Positions 54,452-63,693 of a stretch of DNA of 64,000 nucleotides are shown here, in pieces (within the stretch, counting starts at the first letter, position 1; the number at the start of each line of letters is the position of its first letter). This DNA is from Bordetella petrii (GTDB lineage: Bacteria; Pseudomonadota; Gammaproteobacteria; Burkholderiales; Burkholderiaceae_B): assembly GCF_000067205.1 (NCBI RefSeq), contig NC_010170.1, positions 4,464,001-4,528,000 on the forward strand. The letters run 5' to 3'. A program made the translations under genes and the position numbers. The notes under the pieces were generated by a model. That model was not told the origin of the DNA and searched no databases. It saw only the letters and a list, made by a program, of their open reading frames with translations.

Positions 54452-55975
54452 TCACTTCTTCGGCACCGCGCTGATTGCGGTACTTCCTCCCTTTCCGCCA
54501 GCGGCCTTGGCATCTCCGGTAGCTCCAGCCAGGCCTTGTAAGACGTTACCGGCGCGAACGCCCGCCCAAGCCAGGGCCATGATCCAGAACGTAGGCAGCA
54601 CAATAAACATCGTTCCCGTGACGAACATCAGGAGCATGTCGCCAAAGGCGTTGTTCAGCCCCACCAGCGGGTCGAAGTTGCTGTGTGGCCGGTTCCAGCC
54701 GAAGCCCCAGCCGTAGAGCGCATCGAGGATGGTGCTGTCGATCCAGCGCGCGAGCTGGAACCAGAAATCGACGAAGAATAGCGCGAACTGCACGACGCTC
54801 ACGGTAACGACGGTCTTCAGGTCGTAGGTGCCCACGACCAGCACCAGCGGGATGCAGATGACCAGCGCCATCTTGAGCAAGGCGAGCACCATAGGCAGCG
54901 CCTGGCGCACCACGTCCATGGCGGGAAACGCGGCAATCGCGCCGAAAGCCATGCCGACGTCGCCCGTGGCCCGCGTTACGATGTTCGGCAGGGTCTTGTC
55001 GATCTGACCGCCGTAGTCCGTATAGACGCTGCCCTGGTTCAGTTTCTGCTGCCTCGGCGAGGCGATGGTGCGGATCACCGAGTCGTCCACATCGGCACGG
55101 GTCAGGAATCCGGCCCAGCCCGCCAGGCGATTCAGCAGGCTTGGGTTTACCTGCCCCAGCAGGCGTGCACGCAGGCCATTGCTGCCATCGGCCCACCACT
55201 GCCTGCAGGACGGATAGCCGCCACCGCTGGCCACCTGCGCAAGCCCAGCATCACGGTTGCTGTCGTAAGGCCAGTCATCGCGTGGTGTGCTGGAGCGGTA
55301 GGTGTCGTAGTAGCCGCCCGTGTCAGTGAAGAAGCGCGAGCCGATCCAGGTCACGTCGTGCATCTGCGCCTCATCGAGGTTCGGGCGCTGCATGAAGAGT
55401 TTGGCGCGCGCCGGTCCGTAGCAGTCGCGCGAGAAATCCGCCACTTCCTGAGCCAGCACCGGGTTGTCGATGCGGGTCGCGTCGATCTCCATGCGCATCT
55501 GCCGCAAGTCGGTGCCGCAGGGAATCGCCGCCACAGAGGCACCGGTCACTGCTCGCGAGAGTGTGTGCATAAAGGCCCACCAGACGGGCACCTTCGCCGA
55601 CTGGTTGTTGATAGTGCTGAAGGACTGCGACCAGCCGGTATCGGTGGGCTGCGGCACGCTGACCTGGCATTGGGCCGAGCGCGAGCTGTCGTAGCGGATG
55701 GTGTTGAGATCCACGTCGATGAATGGGATGCCGGCGAACATCACCACCACGATGGCGACGAAGACCCGGTTCTCGATGCGCGCAGCCGAGAGCACGCCCT
55801 TGTTGCCTTCGTCGGCGCCTTCCGCGCGGGCCTTCAGCCACTCCTGCACGATGATGGCAATGAAAGGCAACGCGAATACACCGCTCGCCACCAGCACGGC
55901 CCAGATGCCGTTATGGACGATCCACGACACCAGCGTCAGGTAGTACTCCAAGTAGTCGGTGGTGAAAAGCGTCAT
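54452..55975 (-). CDS. traG: TraG_N-domain conjugation protein (mating-pair stabilisation)
   Basis: The 507-residue inner-membrane protein has a first membrane segment WIVHNGIWAVLVASGVFALP at about 18-37, a second at about 75, a long periplasmic part, and three more segments at about 350-480 (MVLALLKMALVICIPLVLVV and others). This is the TraG_N layout of ICE proteins. It acts in mating-pair formation. It is last in the leftward transfer operon that includes the PFL_4711-type genes. Confidence 0.88.
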   Translation of the reverse strand: MTLFTTDYLEYYLTLVSWIVHNGIWAVLVASGVFALPFIAIIVQEWLKARAEGADEGNKGVLSAARIENRVFVAIVVVMFAGIPFIDVDLNTIRYDSSRSAQCQVSVPQPTDTGWSQSFSTINNQSAKVPVWWAFMHTLSRAVTGASVAAIPCGTDLRQMRMEIDATRIDNPVLAQEVADFSRDCYGPARAKLFMQRPNLDEAQMHDVTWIGSRFFTDTGGYYDTYRSSTPRDDWPYDSNRDAGLAQVASGGGYPSCRQWWADGSNGLRARLLGQVNPSLLNRLAGWAGFLTRADVDDSVIRTIASPRQQKLNQGSVYTDYGGQIDKTLPNIVTRATGDVGMAFGAIAAFPAMDVVRQALPMVLALLKMALVICIPLVLVVGTYDLKTVVTVSVVQFALFFVDFWFQLARWIDSTILDALYGWGFGWNRPHSNFDPLVGLNNAFGDMLLMFVTGTMFIVLPTFWIMALAWAGVRAGNVLQGLAGATGDAKAAGGKGGSTAISAVPKK

Positions 55976-55990
55976 GACCCCGATCTCCCC

Positions 55991-56362
55991 TCAAGCGGCC
56001 TGCAGCAACAGGCTGGCTTCCAGCGCCACAATGGCGGCGACGCCAGCGATCTCGCTGCGCAGCAGTCGCCGCCGCGCCTGCCTATCCGCCCCGCGTTGGG
56101 CCTCACGCGCCAGCAGCCGGCGACGCATCCAGACCCAGCCGTAGGCGGTTGCGCCATACAGGCACAGCCGCCACACCAGGAAGTAGCCCGCCGTGGCCGT
56201 CAGCCAGCGCTCCCAGTTGTCAATGCTGCCGACGAGAAAAATGCCGACGATGTTGGCGCCCACGGCAGCGGCGACGAGCACCACCGTCCACAGCAATGCC
56301 TTCGCCGCGCGCCGATTCAGCAGCCAGCGCGGGCGCAGCCAACTGGCGCGCGTCGGGTTCAT
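55991..56362 (-). CDS. Conserved ICE membrane protein of unknown role
   Basis: The 123-residue protein has three hydrophobic segments (AKALLWTVVLVAAAVGANIV, then GYFLVWRLCLYGATAYGWVW, and a C-terminal one) with arginine-rich loops. I cannot name a family beyond its usual place between traG and the PFL_4711-family gene. Its start overlaps that gene's stop by 4 bp. Confidence 0.7.
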   Translation of the reverse strand: MNPTRASWLRPRWLLNRRAAKALLWTVVLVAAAVGANIVGIFLVGSIDNWERWLTATAGYFLVWRLCLYGATAYGWVWMRRRLLAREAQRGADRQARRRLLRSEIAGVAAIVALEASLLLQAA

Positions 56363-57765
56363 GGGTTGCCTCCCGGATTGCCCTTCTGGAGCCGGTCAAG
56401 GCGGTCGGGAATGGGATCGCCTTCGTAGATGCCACGCGAGCCAGCCGCGCGCGTGCCGTGGCGCTGGATGATGGCCATGGGGGAGTTGTTCGCCAGCTCG
56501 CGGCGCAGCTCCAGCTCGGTCTTGAGGTTGCGGATTTCCTGGTCGAGCGTGTCGCTCTCGTGGTTCACGGCCTCGACCGCCAACTGGTTCGCCGCGACGT
56601 TGGGCTCCTTCTTGCCGGTCAGCAGGGTGCGCTGGAGCAGCAATGCCTTCTCCAGCACCGACGCCAGCGCGACCTCCGAGGCCAGGCGCCGCGCCAGCAG
56701 GTCTTGATCCGGCTCGTCGCGCAGCGCCTCGATGACGCCGCGTGTGATGGGCAGCGAGGTGCTGCCAGCCGCACGCAGGTTCTCGAAGGTGGTGTTGCGC
56801 GTTCCCGAGACCAGTTCCTGCAAGGCTTCCAGCTTTGCCTCGTACTCCTCCTGGATCAGCGGCGTCAGCCCGACGCCGGGCACCGTTTCGGTCTTGGTGC
56901 AGGCATCGCAAGTGCGCTGCACCTGTTCGCCGAGAACCCGTGTGGCCCATTCGGTCGCCTGCTGTGGCGAGGTCCAGGTCTGGCAAGACAGACTCGCGCA
57001 ACTGGCGGCAGCGATGGACGATGTGTCGGTCACGCTGCGGCCGTTGACCAGGTTGTAGCCTGCGCGGGTGACGTCGCCGACCACGCGGATGGCCGACTGG
57101 CCTGCGCCGCCCGCATTGCTACCACCCACCCAAGGCACGCCGTCGTTGCCGCGGCGCGTCTCCGCCTGTTCAATTGCCGACACGGCATCCGTGCTCGACA
57201 CCGCATCGCGCAGTGCCATGCCTTCGGCCATCTGGCTCCAGCCGAGTTGTCCGCCCGCCGTGTCGGCCATCTTCTCGGCCATGGCACGGCAGGTCAGCTT
57301 GGATCGGTCGAAATCCAGGCGCGCCTGCAGCACGCCGTTGGTCAGCAGGTTGTACAGGCCGGGATCGGCGCGCTGGATGATCAGCGCAGGCAGCGATGCC
57401 ACCGCGCTGGTGGCGCTCTGGATCACGTTGCTCATGATCTGCTGAAAGCCGTTGGTGACGCCGTTGAGCTGGTTGCGCAGCGTGGTCTGGATGCTCATGT
57501 CGCCGCAGATCAGGTTGCTGTTCCAGCCCACGCCAACGCCGATCGAGCGCATGCCGGCCACGCGGCCCATGGACACCGCGCTGCCGCCGCCAATCGAATA
57601 CATCACTTCGTCGCCGATCACGGAGCCGCCGGTCTGAAATCCGGCCTGCGCCCACGCCAGGCCGCCGCCAAGAACGAGTGCGCCAGCCAGCAGCCCAGCC
57701 AATACCGTGGGACGCAGCAGGCGGCACGCCTTGGTGGAGAGGTTTGTCAGTTCAGGACGCTTCAT
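56359..57765 (-). CDS. ICE conjugation protein, PFL_4711 family (TIGR03755), TraH-like
   Basis: The 468-residue protein begins with a signal peptide (TVLAGLLAGALVLGGGLAWA at about 20-39) and then QAGFQTGGSVIGDEVMYSIG, typical of this family. It contains a conserved cysteine region (SCASLSCQTWTSPQQATEWA, then CDACTKTETVPGVG) consistent with disulphide bonds, fitting the DsbA/C-like gene nearby. It is a periplasmic mating-pair component. The start at 57765 was chosen because it precedes the signal peptide directly. Confidence 0.85.
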   Translation of the reverse strand: MKRPELTNLSTKACRLLRPTVLAGLLAGALVLGGGLAWAQAGFQTGGSVIGDEVMYSIGGGSAVSMGRVAGMRSIGVGVGWNSNLICGDMSIQTTLRNQLNGVTNGFQQIMSNVIQSATSAVASLPALIIQRADPGLYNLLTNGVLQARLDFDRSKLTCRAMAEKMADTAGGQLGWSQMAEGMALRDAVSSTDAVSAIEQAETRRGNDGVPWVGGSNAGGAGQSAIRVVGDVTRAGYNLVNGRSVTDTSSIAAASCASLSCQTWTSPQQATEWATRVLGEQVQRTCDACTKTETVPGVGLTPLIQEEYEAKLEALQELVSGTRNTTFENLRAAGSTSLPITRGVIEALRDEPDQDLLARRLASEVALASVLEKALLLQRTLLTGKKEPNVAANQLAVEAVNHESDTLDQEIRNLKTELELRRELANNSPMAIIQRHGTRAAGSRGIYEGDPIPDRLDRLQKGNPGGNP

Positions 57766-57775
57766 CGCCGTACCC

Positions 57776-58723
57776 TCATTGGAAATCGACGCTGCCGAGG
57801 AATACCTGGCCGCGACGTTCGCAGCACGCATAGGGCCGCCACAGCGCCCAGGCGTAATCGCCCTGCTGCGCCTGGGTCAGGAAGCCGCTGCGCGGGAACA
57901 CCGTGCAGGACGAGGACAGGACGGGCGTGAGTTCCTGCCACTTGCCCGTCGAGGCATCGCCTTCCATCAGCGCGCCGGCAGGCCAGTAACCGGGCCGCGA
58001 GTTGGCGAGCAGCGGCTGATAGACGTGAATCTGCCCACGGCGCGTGACGACATCGCCGGCGCGCTGGGCCACCACGGCGCCGGCCTTGTGGTCGTCGGCC
58101 TGGTGCAGGAAGCCGCCGCGCGGATAGACGTTGCCCCACAGGTTCATCGTGGTGCGCGCGCCGACCTCGCGCCTGCCCGGAATTAGTGCCTCCGGGTAGG
58201 CCATCTCCGGCACGTTGTAGCGCCAGGCCAGTGTGTCCAGGGTGCTGAGCAGATACGGCATGAACGCCGTGCCCGCGCCCTCGCAGAAGTAGCCCGACGA
58301 TGAGACGAACTGGTTGAACACCTCGACGCCGGGATGGCCGATGACGTCCGCGTTCTTGAACTTGGCGAGATTGTTTTCGTGGTCTTCGTTGGTGGTGCCG
58401 TCCCCGCCGGCCTGCGCGGATGGGTTGGGCGCGCTCATCGCCCGGACTTCGACCCAAGGGTTCTCGCCGGTGTTGCTGTAGCTGGAGACGACCGCATCGG
58501 GGATGTAGTGGCGGACCTTGATGGATGTGCGCACCGTGCAGCCCGTCCAGGTGCAGTAGAGCCAGTAGCAGATGCCGACGACGCGGTATTCGAGGCAGTC
58601 CGGCGATGCCACTGAGCCAACGATGGTTGCGGTGTTGAGGGCGTAGCTGCCCGTGGCGCTGAGCAGCAGCACTGAGACCACGCCAGCACGCAGGCGGCGC
58701 ATCCGCTCGAAGGGTCGGGTCAT
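57776..58723 (-). CDS. ICE conjugation protein, PFL_4710 family (TIGR03756), TraU-like
   Basis: The 315-residue protein has a signal peptide (RLRAGVVSVLLLSATGSYAL) and a cysteine-rich start of the mature part (SPDCLEYRVVGICYWLYCTW), a hallmark of TraU-like proteins. It should be periplasmic and disulphide-bonded. The start at 58723 overlaps the preceding gene's stop (ATGA). Confidence 0.85.
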   Translation of the reverse strand: MTRPFERMRRLRAGVVSVLLLSATGSYALNTATIVGSVASPDCLEYRVVGICYWLYCTWTGCTVRTSIKVRHYIPDAVVSSYSNTGENPWVEVRAMSAPNPSAQAGGDGTTNEDHENNLAKFKNADVIGHPGVEVFNQFVSSSGYFCEGAGTAFMPYLLSTLDTLAWRYNVPEMAYPEALIPGRREVGARTTMNLWGNVYPRGGFLHQADDHKAGAVVAQRAGDVVTRRGQIHVYQPLLANSRPGYWPAGALMEGDASTGKWQELTPVLSSSCTVFPRSGFLTQAQQGDYAWALWRPYACCERRGQVFLGSVDFQ

Positions 58724-59166
58724 GGCTGCGGCCTCCGGTGTTGCTCGATGCGCGCGACGGCACGGGCCACGTCCGGCTCGCCATAGACCACGTAACGCTG
58801 ATCCACCACGACCGCCGGGATGCTGGTGACGCCCAGGCTCCATGCGTCGGCGACGCCCTGGTATGCGGAAGCAATGCGGCGCTGGAGGTCGGCACCGCCG
58901 TTGTTCAGACGGCGCTTGACGATGGCCGTGGCCTGCTCAGGATCGGCGGGCAGCTGTGCGGAAAGCTCGGCTTCGATGCGCGGGCCTTCATCCAACTCGA
59001 TCAACCGCTCGCCACCCATGGTCTTGACCGGGTGGCGGCTGTCGGTGACGACCACCACATCGGCGGCGAAGGTGGCTGGGCTGAAAACGGCCAAGGATGC
59101 CGGCAGTGCAACGGCCAGGCCAAGGGTTCGCCAGCCGGATGCGAAGCGGAATAAAGATGCTGGCAT
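58720..59166 (-). CDS. ICE conjugation protein, PFL_4709 family (TIGR03757)
   Basis: The 148-residue protein has a signal peptide (LGLAVALPASLAVFSPATFA) and a thioredoxin-like fold segment (SLGVTSIPAVVVDQRYVVYG), as in TrbC/TraW-like components. No C-x-x-C is present, so it is not a redox enzyme. It heads the four-gene transfer cluster that ends in traG. Confidence 0.85.
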   Translation of the reverse strand: MPASLFRFASGWRTLGLAVALPASLAVFSPATFAADVVVVTDSRHPVKTMGGERLIELDEGPRIEAELSAQLPADPEQATAIVKRRLNNGGADLQRRIASAYQGVADAWSLGVTSIPAVVVDQRYVVYGEPDVARAVARIEQHRRPQP

Positions 59167-59330
59167 GTCGCGTGCCCTGGAAGTTGATCAGAGCCATAGT
59201 CGAACGCGAACCCGCTGCCGCCCCAACAAACAATGCGCATCGCGGGCACCCCGCATACCTGTTCGGTGCTGCCGCATGGAAAAAAGCGGAGGCCGAAGCC
59301 CCCGCTGTGATCAGTGAACCACGGGCCTTC

Positions 59331-59825
59331 CTACAAAAGACCAGACTCGGCGAACGAGTACGGTGTGCCCTGACCAATCACGAAATGGTCAAGTACCCGC
59401 ACGTCGATAAGCGCCAAGGCCGTCTTCAACTGCTCGGTCAGCAAGCGATCCGCATTGGATGGCTCGGTGGTGCCCGAGGGGTGCTGATGGGCGAAGATGA
59501 CCGCAGCGGCGTTCAGTTGCAAAGCGCGTTGCAGCACGACACGCGGATAAACCGAGGTCGCATTGATCGTTCCATGGAACATCGGCTCCACGGCCAGCAC
59601 GTCGTGCATGCTGTTCATGAACACGACGACGAATATCTCATTGGGCTCGGCGACCAGCTTCAAGCGAAGGTAGTCCCTGACCGCAGCGGGCCGTTCAAGA
59701 CGTGGCCCTGCTTTGAAAACCCGTCGCTCCAGCAAAACGATGGCTTGCTGGACGATCCAGTCCTCGTTCTGAACAGAAATATCGGAAAGCGACTCCAGGC
59801 AGGAGTCATTGATGACGACAGACAT
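59331..59825 (-). CDS. radC: RadC-like JAB/MPN-domain protein of the ICE
   Basis: The 164-residue protein has an intact JAMM metal motif: NAAAVIFAHQHPSGTTEPSN followed by A-D (H-x-H-P-x-G-x8-D), and the RadC opening VQQAIVLLERRVFKAGPRLE. RadC-type proteins are common in ICEs and islands; their enzymatic role is unsettled. It lacks the N-terminal UPF0758 helix-hairpin-helix part of chromosomal RadC, as usual for mobile copies. The start at 59825 has AGG upstream. Confidence 0.9.
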   Translation of the reverse strand: MSVVINDSCLESLSDISVQNEDWIVQQAIVLLERRVFKAGPRLERPAAVRDYLRLKLVAEPNEIFVVVFMNSMHDVLAVEPMFHGTINATSVYPRVVLQRALQLNAAAVIFAHQHPSGTTEPSNADRLLTEQLKTALALIDVRVLDHFVIGQGTPYSFAESGLL

Positions 59826-59864
59826 GGCGAACCTCCAGGCAGGGAAATCGGAGGGCGCACATGC

Positions 59865-59888
59865 CCCTGGAGGGCAGGCCCTCCAGGG
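59865..59888. terminator. Perfect 11-bp hairpin upstream of radC
   Basis: CCCTGGAGGGC (59865-59875) and GCCCTCCAGGG (59878-59888) are a perfect inverted repeat with a 2-bp centre. It lies in the 178-bp gap between the Dsb-like gene and radC. There is no T-run, so it may be a transcript-stabilising hairpin or an operator instead of a classic terminator. Confidence 0.5.
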
Positions 59889-59907
59889 AATGGAACAAGG
59901 TGCATCC

Positions 59908-59927
59908 ATCACCGCAGCAGCGGTGAT
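59908..59927. promoter_or_regulatory. Second hairpin in the dsb-radC gap
   Basis: ATCACCGC and GCGGTGAT form a perfect 8-bp stem around an AGCA loop, 19 bp from the first hairpin. The pair suggests a structured leader upstream of radC. Confidence 0.45.
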
Positions 59928-60003
59928 CGTTCGCGGCCAGGATGCGGGGCGAACGGGTAGCGGTCAGCGCAGCGTGCTGCGCCGTAGCCTCAATGACCGC
60001 GGG

Positions 60004-60768
60004 CTACCTGGGCATGTCGCCGACGACGTCGGCAGGCATTTCCGTAGTGGGTGAAACGACCGAATCCTCAGCTGCCAGCATGTCCATGGCCGACAGCAGT
60101 GCATCGCCTTCGATAGGCCCCTGCAGCAGGATCGCCTGGCTGGTCTGGCGATCGTGTAGTCGCAGGGATGGCGTCGCGGTCACGCCGCCCTTGGTGGCTT
60201 CCTCGGCCTGAGCGCGAATCAACGTTTCGGGCCGCTCGCTGGCCAAACACTGCTCGACGGCTGGGTTTAGGCCGGGATAGCGCAGGCCCTCGGGCAAGCC
60301 CAGGCCGTCACTGCGCGTGTGCGCATAGACCCATTCAATGGCCTGCCAAAAGGCCACATGCCCGCCACTTTCGGCGGCGCACTCGGCCAGGCGTGCCTCG
60401 GCAGAGGCGGCCGGTTCGTGCGCGGCCAGCGGCTGGTGCTGCCATTGCAGGGCTACGTCCGCGTTGGCGCCCACCCAGCGTTTGAGTTGCGGAAAGTACT
60501 CCCGGCAGAACGGACATTCGAGGTCGGCATAGAGCGTCAGCGTGAACCGGCCCTGCGCGTTGCCCATTTGCCAGGGCGGCCCGGCCACCTGCGCGGTACT
60601 GACCGGCGCGGGAGCCAACGACGCGGGTTCGCTGGGTGCGCGGGACACGAGCCAGATCAGCAGCAGCGCGATCAATCCAGCGGCCAAGAACCAGGGCCAG
60701 CGCTTGCGCGAGCGCCGATGGCGGAGCGCCTGGACTGGCATCGGAATGGAAGGATGTTTCGGTTTCAC
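60004..60768 (-). CDS. Membrane-anchored DsbA/DsbC-like thiol-disulphide protein
   Basis: The 254-residue protein has one N-terminal membrane anchor (WPWFLAAGLIALLLIWLVSR at about 24-43) and a thioredoxin-like domain with C-P-F-C in LYADLECPFCREYFPQLKRW at about 90. The cis-Pro loop is present as GGVTATPSLRLHDR. It probably forms or reshuffles disulphides in the cysteine-rich transfer proteins encoded downstream. It follows the VirB4-like gene by 15 bp. Confidence 0.88.
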   Translation of the reverse strand: MKPKHPSIPMPVQALRHRRSRKRWPWFLAAGLIALLLIWLVSRAPSEPASLAPAPVSTAQVAGPPWQMGNAQGRFTLTLYADLECPFCREYFPQLKRWVGANADVALQWQHQPLAAHEPAASAEARLAECAAESGGHVAFWQAIEWVYAHTRSDGLGLPEGLRYPGLNPAVEQCLASERPETLIRAQAEEATKGGVTATPSLRLHDRQTSQAILLQGPIEGDALLSAMDMLAAEDSVVSPTTEMPADVVGDMPR

Positions 60769-60783
60769 GGCAGTCTCCGGCGG

Positions 60784-63693
60784 CTATTGCGGCAGGCCCA
60801 AGGCCGGCGACTCGATGCCGCGCGCCTGGTCGATCTTCTCGGCCACCTTGAAGGCCGCGTCGAGTTCACTGATGCCGTGCTGTTGCATGAGTTGGTAACG
60901 CTCGGCTTTCTCCTCGGGTTCGGTCTGCGCAAGCGCGAGATAGAGGCTCGGTGGCACGGCCCGAAACAGCACTTCCAGGCTCTTGGAGAGGATGACGCCC
61001 TCGGTGAACTTCCCGGCTTCCTTGCGCGCCGAAAGCATCAGCGCCTTCTGCGCAGGCGAGAGTTCGCGGAAGCGGGCGATCTTCTCCACCTCATCGGGTG
61101 GCATCGACAGGCAGATCCACCACTCGATCATGTTGAGCATGGGCTCTGCGGCGCGCGGCAGATCGTCGATGTTTTGTGTGGCGAGCCAGAACCAGGCCCC
61201 CAGCTTGCGCCACATCTTGGTGATCTTCACCACGTAGGGGGCGAGCAGCGGGTTCTTGGTGATGATGTGCCCTTCGTCGGTGACGTTGATGATCGGGCGG
61301 CCCAGGTACTGATCGCGCTCGGCAATGTTGTTCACCGTGCTGATCAGGCTTATGTAGGCAATGGAGAGCTGCGCGTTGTAGCCCTCGCGGGCATAGGTCG
61401 CCAGATCGACCAGGGTGATGTCGGCCTCGGGCCACGGCGAACCGTCGCGGTCGAACATTTCACCGTCCGTGCCTTGGCAGAACATGTCCATGGCGTCGGC
61501 CATCTCCAGCAGTCGCACACGCCGCATTTCCGGCAGCGTCGGGTCCTGGCTGCGCGTGCGCAGCGCATTGCGCACATCGCGCGTGAGCACGGTGCGCTTC
61601 TCGCCATCCTTGCTGTGGCAGTGTTCTGCGGCATCGAGGATGCACTGACGGATCAGCGAGCGGTCGGCCCGCGTCATCCGGGCTTCTTCCTTGTCTTCGC
61701 CACCGGTGATCATCAGCCTCGCGGTGATCTCCAATTCGCCCAGTACGTCGCGCTGCTCATCTGCCTCCATGGCCACAGCATCGGGCGGCAGGTCTTCGTC
61801 CAGGGCATCGGCGTCGAGCGTCTGCACGTCGCTGGGCGTCTCGATCAGCCGGCGCGCATCCGCGAACGGCGCCAGGGTAACGCCCGAGCCCGGCGCGAGC
61901 TTGACCCGGTTCACGGTCAGGCCCAGGCGCCGGGCAAAGTCGCTGAACAAGCCAAAGCTGTTGCCGGCCTCGACAATGAACAGGCGGGGTCGGTAGATCG
62001 CCGTGACCTGATTCAAGAGGTTGTTGAGGGTCGCCGACTTGCCCGAACCCGTCGGGCCGAACAGGAACAGGTGGGCGTTCATCTGCCGGTCCAGGCGGTT
62101 GAGCGGGTCGAAGGTGATCGGCCCGCCGCCGCGGTTGAACATCGTGATGCCGGGGTGCCCCGTACCCTGGGCGCGGCCCCACACCGGCGAGAGGTTCGCC
62201 GCGTGCTGGGCGAACATCAGTTGGGTGTACCACTTGCGCCGATCCTGGCCGGGGTTGTAGCAGCACGGCAGCCAGCGCAGGTAGCTGTTGAGCGGTGCCA
62301 CCTCGTCGTCCTCGCGCACCGGCTGCAGGCCAGCGTTGAGCATGACGTTCGCCAGATCCAGGCCGCGTCGGTCCAGTTCCGCCTCATCGCGCCCGCGCAG
62401 GTAGAACGCCAGCGTGCCGCGATAGAGCTTGTGCGCGCTGCCGATCAGGGAACGGGCTTCATGCACGTCCTTGAGCGTCTGCTCCGACGCCAGGGTTTCG
62501 CCGACCGCTTTCTTGGCCAGGTGGTTCAAGTCCGCCTCAAGGACATCCTGCGGCGTGGCGACCATCGTCAGGCAAAGGGTGGTGTCCTCGGGCATCTGGT
62601 CGAACAGCGTGTTGATGGCATCGCCTTTGCGTGTCTCGCCGGTCAGGTGCCCTGTGCCCGGCGGCATGCGCAGGCGGTCGGTGATCAGCACGCGGTGCGG
62701 CAGGCCGTCGAAATGCCAGGTGCCCTGCGCCACGTCGGAGCGCGGCTGGCCGAAGAACAGCCGCTGGCTGAAATCCCGCCCGCTCGCCAATTCGATCTCG
62801 CCGTCTTCGCCGGCCTCCGTACTGTCGGGGTAGCGCGCCAGCGCATAGAAGCGCTCCCTGTCTTCGGCCCCAGGCCCAAGCAACGTGGGACGCGGGTTGA
62901 ACCAGCGCAGCAGCCAGTCGTGAACATCCGCAGCCACCATGCGCCGGGCCTGAATGCCGGCGTTCGCCAGTCCGCCGCACAGGCGGTCGCAAACGATATT
63001 GAGCATCTGCTCGGGCGTCTGCCCGCGGCGGCTGTTTTGCCCTTGGCCGGTCACGCGGCGATAGACCACCATGCGCACACGCCGGGTCTGGCCGCGCCAG
63101 CGCAGCCGTGTGACCACCGTGTCCTCGAACAGACCGCCCGGCTTGGCCACCGCGCGCAGGTGATGGCCGAAGAAGCGCAGGTAGAACTCGGTGAACGCCG
63201 TCTCACGGGCGCGCGGCTGCACATAGTCGCGCAGGGTCTGCATGTACTGGTCGAAACTGGGCTCGTCCTGAGCGTAGAGCTGCAGCACCCAGGGGTTCTC
63301 ATCCAGTTCATCGAAACTGTCCTGCAGCGCGTTTTCCAAGGCATCGCGGGCCTGCGCGAGCCAGCCAGGTTCCCGGCCTTCGGTGCCCAGCGGCACCAGC
63401 TCGTAGAACGCCGCCACCGATTGCCCGTCCTCCAGCAACATGGCTTTCGACTGCGCCAGGAACTCCACCCAGGGCAGCAGTTCCACGAACGACGGCGCGA
63501 CCTCGTACAGCGCCTGCTCGTCTGCCAGGGTCGCCGGCCTGCGGCCTTGCACCGCCGTGCCGGGTTCGGGGATGCCGGCCTGGCGCAGTGCCTCGACGTG
63601 GCGTTGCCAGCCGTCCGGCTGCTCGTCGTCGTCAGCATCGGATGCGGCCAGCTTCGGCGCGGTCGGCTTCGGTCTGGGGATTTTCCAGCGCAT
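60784..63693 (-). CDS. VirB4/TraC-type conjugative transfer ATPase, PFL_4706 family (TIGR03744)
   Basis: The 969-residue protein powers the type IV secretion channel. Walker A lies in NAHLFLFGPTGSGKSATLNN at about 547 and Walker B in PIINVTDEGHIITKNPLLAP at about 810, followed by GAWFWLATQNIDDLPRAAEP. Length and motif spacing fit the ICE-specific VirB4 family. Its stop is 15 bp from the Dsb-like gene and its start overlaps the lipoprotein stop. A 1,126-codon antisense frame across this gene is a GC-driven shadow. Confidence 0.93.
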   Translation of the reverse strand: MRWKIPRPKPTAPKLAASDADDDEQPDGWQRHVEALRQAGIPEPGTAVQGRRPATLADEQALYEVAPSFVELLPWVEFLAQSKAMLLEDGQSVAAFYELVPLGTEGREPGWLAQARDALENALQDSFDELDENPWVLQLYAQDEPSFDQYMQTLRDYVQPRARETAFTEFYLRFFGHHLRAVAKPGGLFEDTVVTRLRWRGQTRRVRMVVYRRVTGQGQNSRRGQTPEQMLNIVCDRLCGGLANAGIQARRMVAADVHDWLLRWFNPRPTLLGPGAEDRERFYALARYPDSTEAGEDGEIELASGRDFSQRLFFGQPRSDVAQGTWHFDGLPHRVLITDRLRMPPGTGHLTGETRKGDAINTLFDQMPEDTTLCLTMVATPQDVLEADLNHLAKKAVGETLASEQTLKDVHEARSLIGSAHKLYRGTLAFYLRGRDEAELDRRGLDLANVMLNAGLQPVREDDEVAPLNSYLRWLPCCYNPGQDRRKWYTQLMFAQHAANLSPVWGRAQGTGHPGITMFNRGGGPITFDPLNRLDRQMNAHLFLFGPTGSGKSATLNNLLNQVTAIYRPRLFIVEAGNSFGLFSDFARRLGLTVNRVKLAPGSGVTLAPFADARRLIETPSDVQTLDADALDEDLPPDAVAMEADEQRDVLGELEITARLMITGGEDKEEARMTRADRSLIRQCILDAAEHCHSKDGEKRTVLTRDVRNALRTRSQDPTLPEMRRVRLLEMADAMDMFCQGTDGEMFDRDGSPWPEADITLVDLATYAREGYNAQLSIAYISLISTVNNIAERDQYLGRPIINVTDEGHIITKNPLLAPYVVKITKMWRKLGAWFWLATQNIDDLPRAAEPMLNMIEWWICLSMPPDEVEKIARFRELSPAQKALMLSARKEAGKFTEGVILSKSLEVLFRAVPPSLYLALAQTEPEEKAERYQLMQQHGISELDAAFKVAEKIDQARGIESPALGLPQ

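Noticed and set aside
56149..57930. Open frame of 593 codons on the plus strand opposite the PFL_4711-family gene
   Set aside because: The translation is arginine/histidine/glutamine-rich without domains, and the minus strand holds a signal-peptide protein of a known ICE family.
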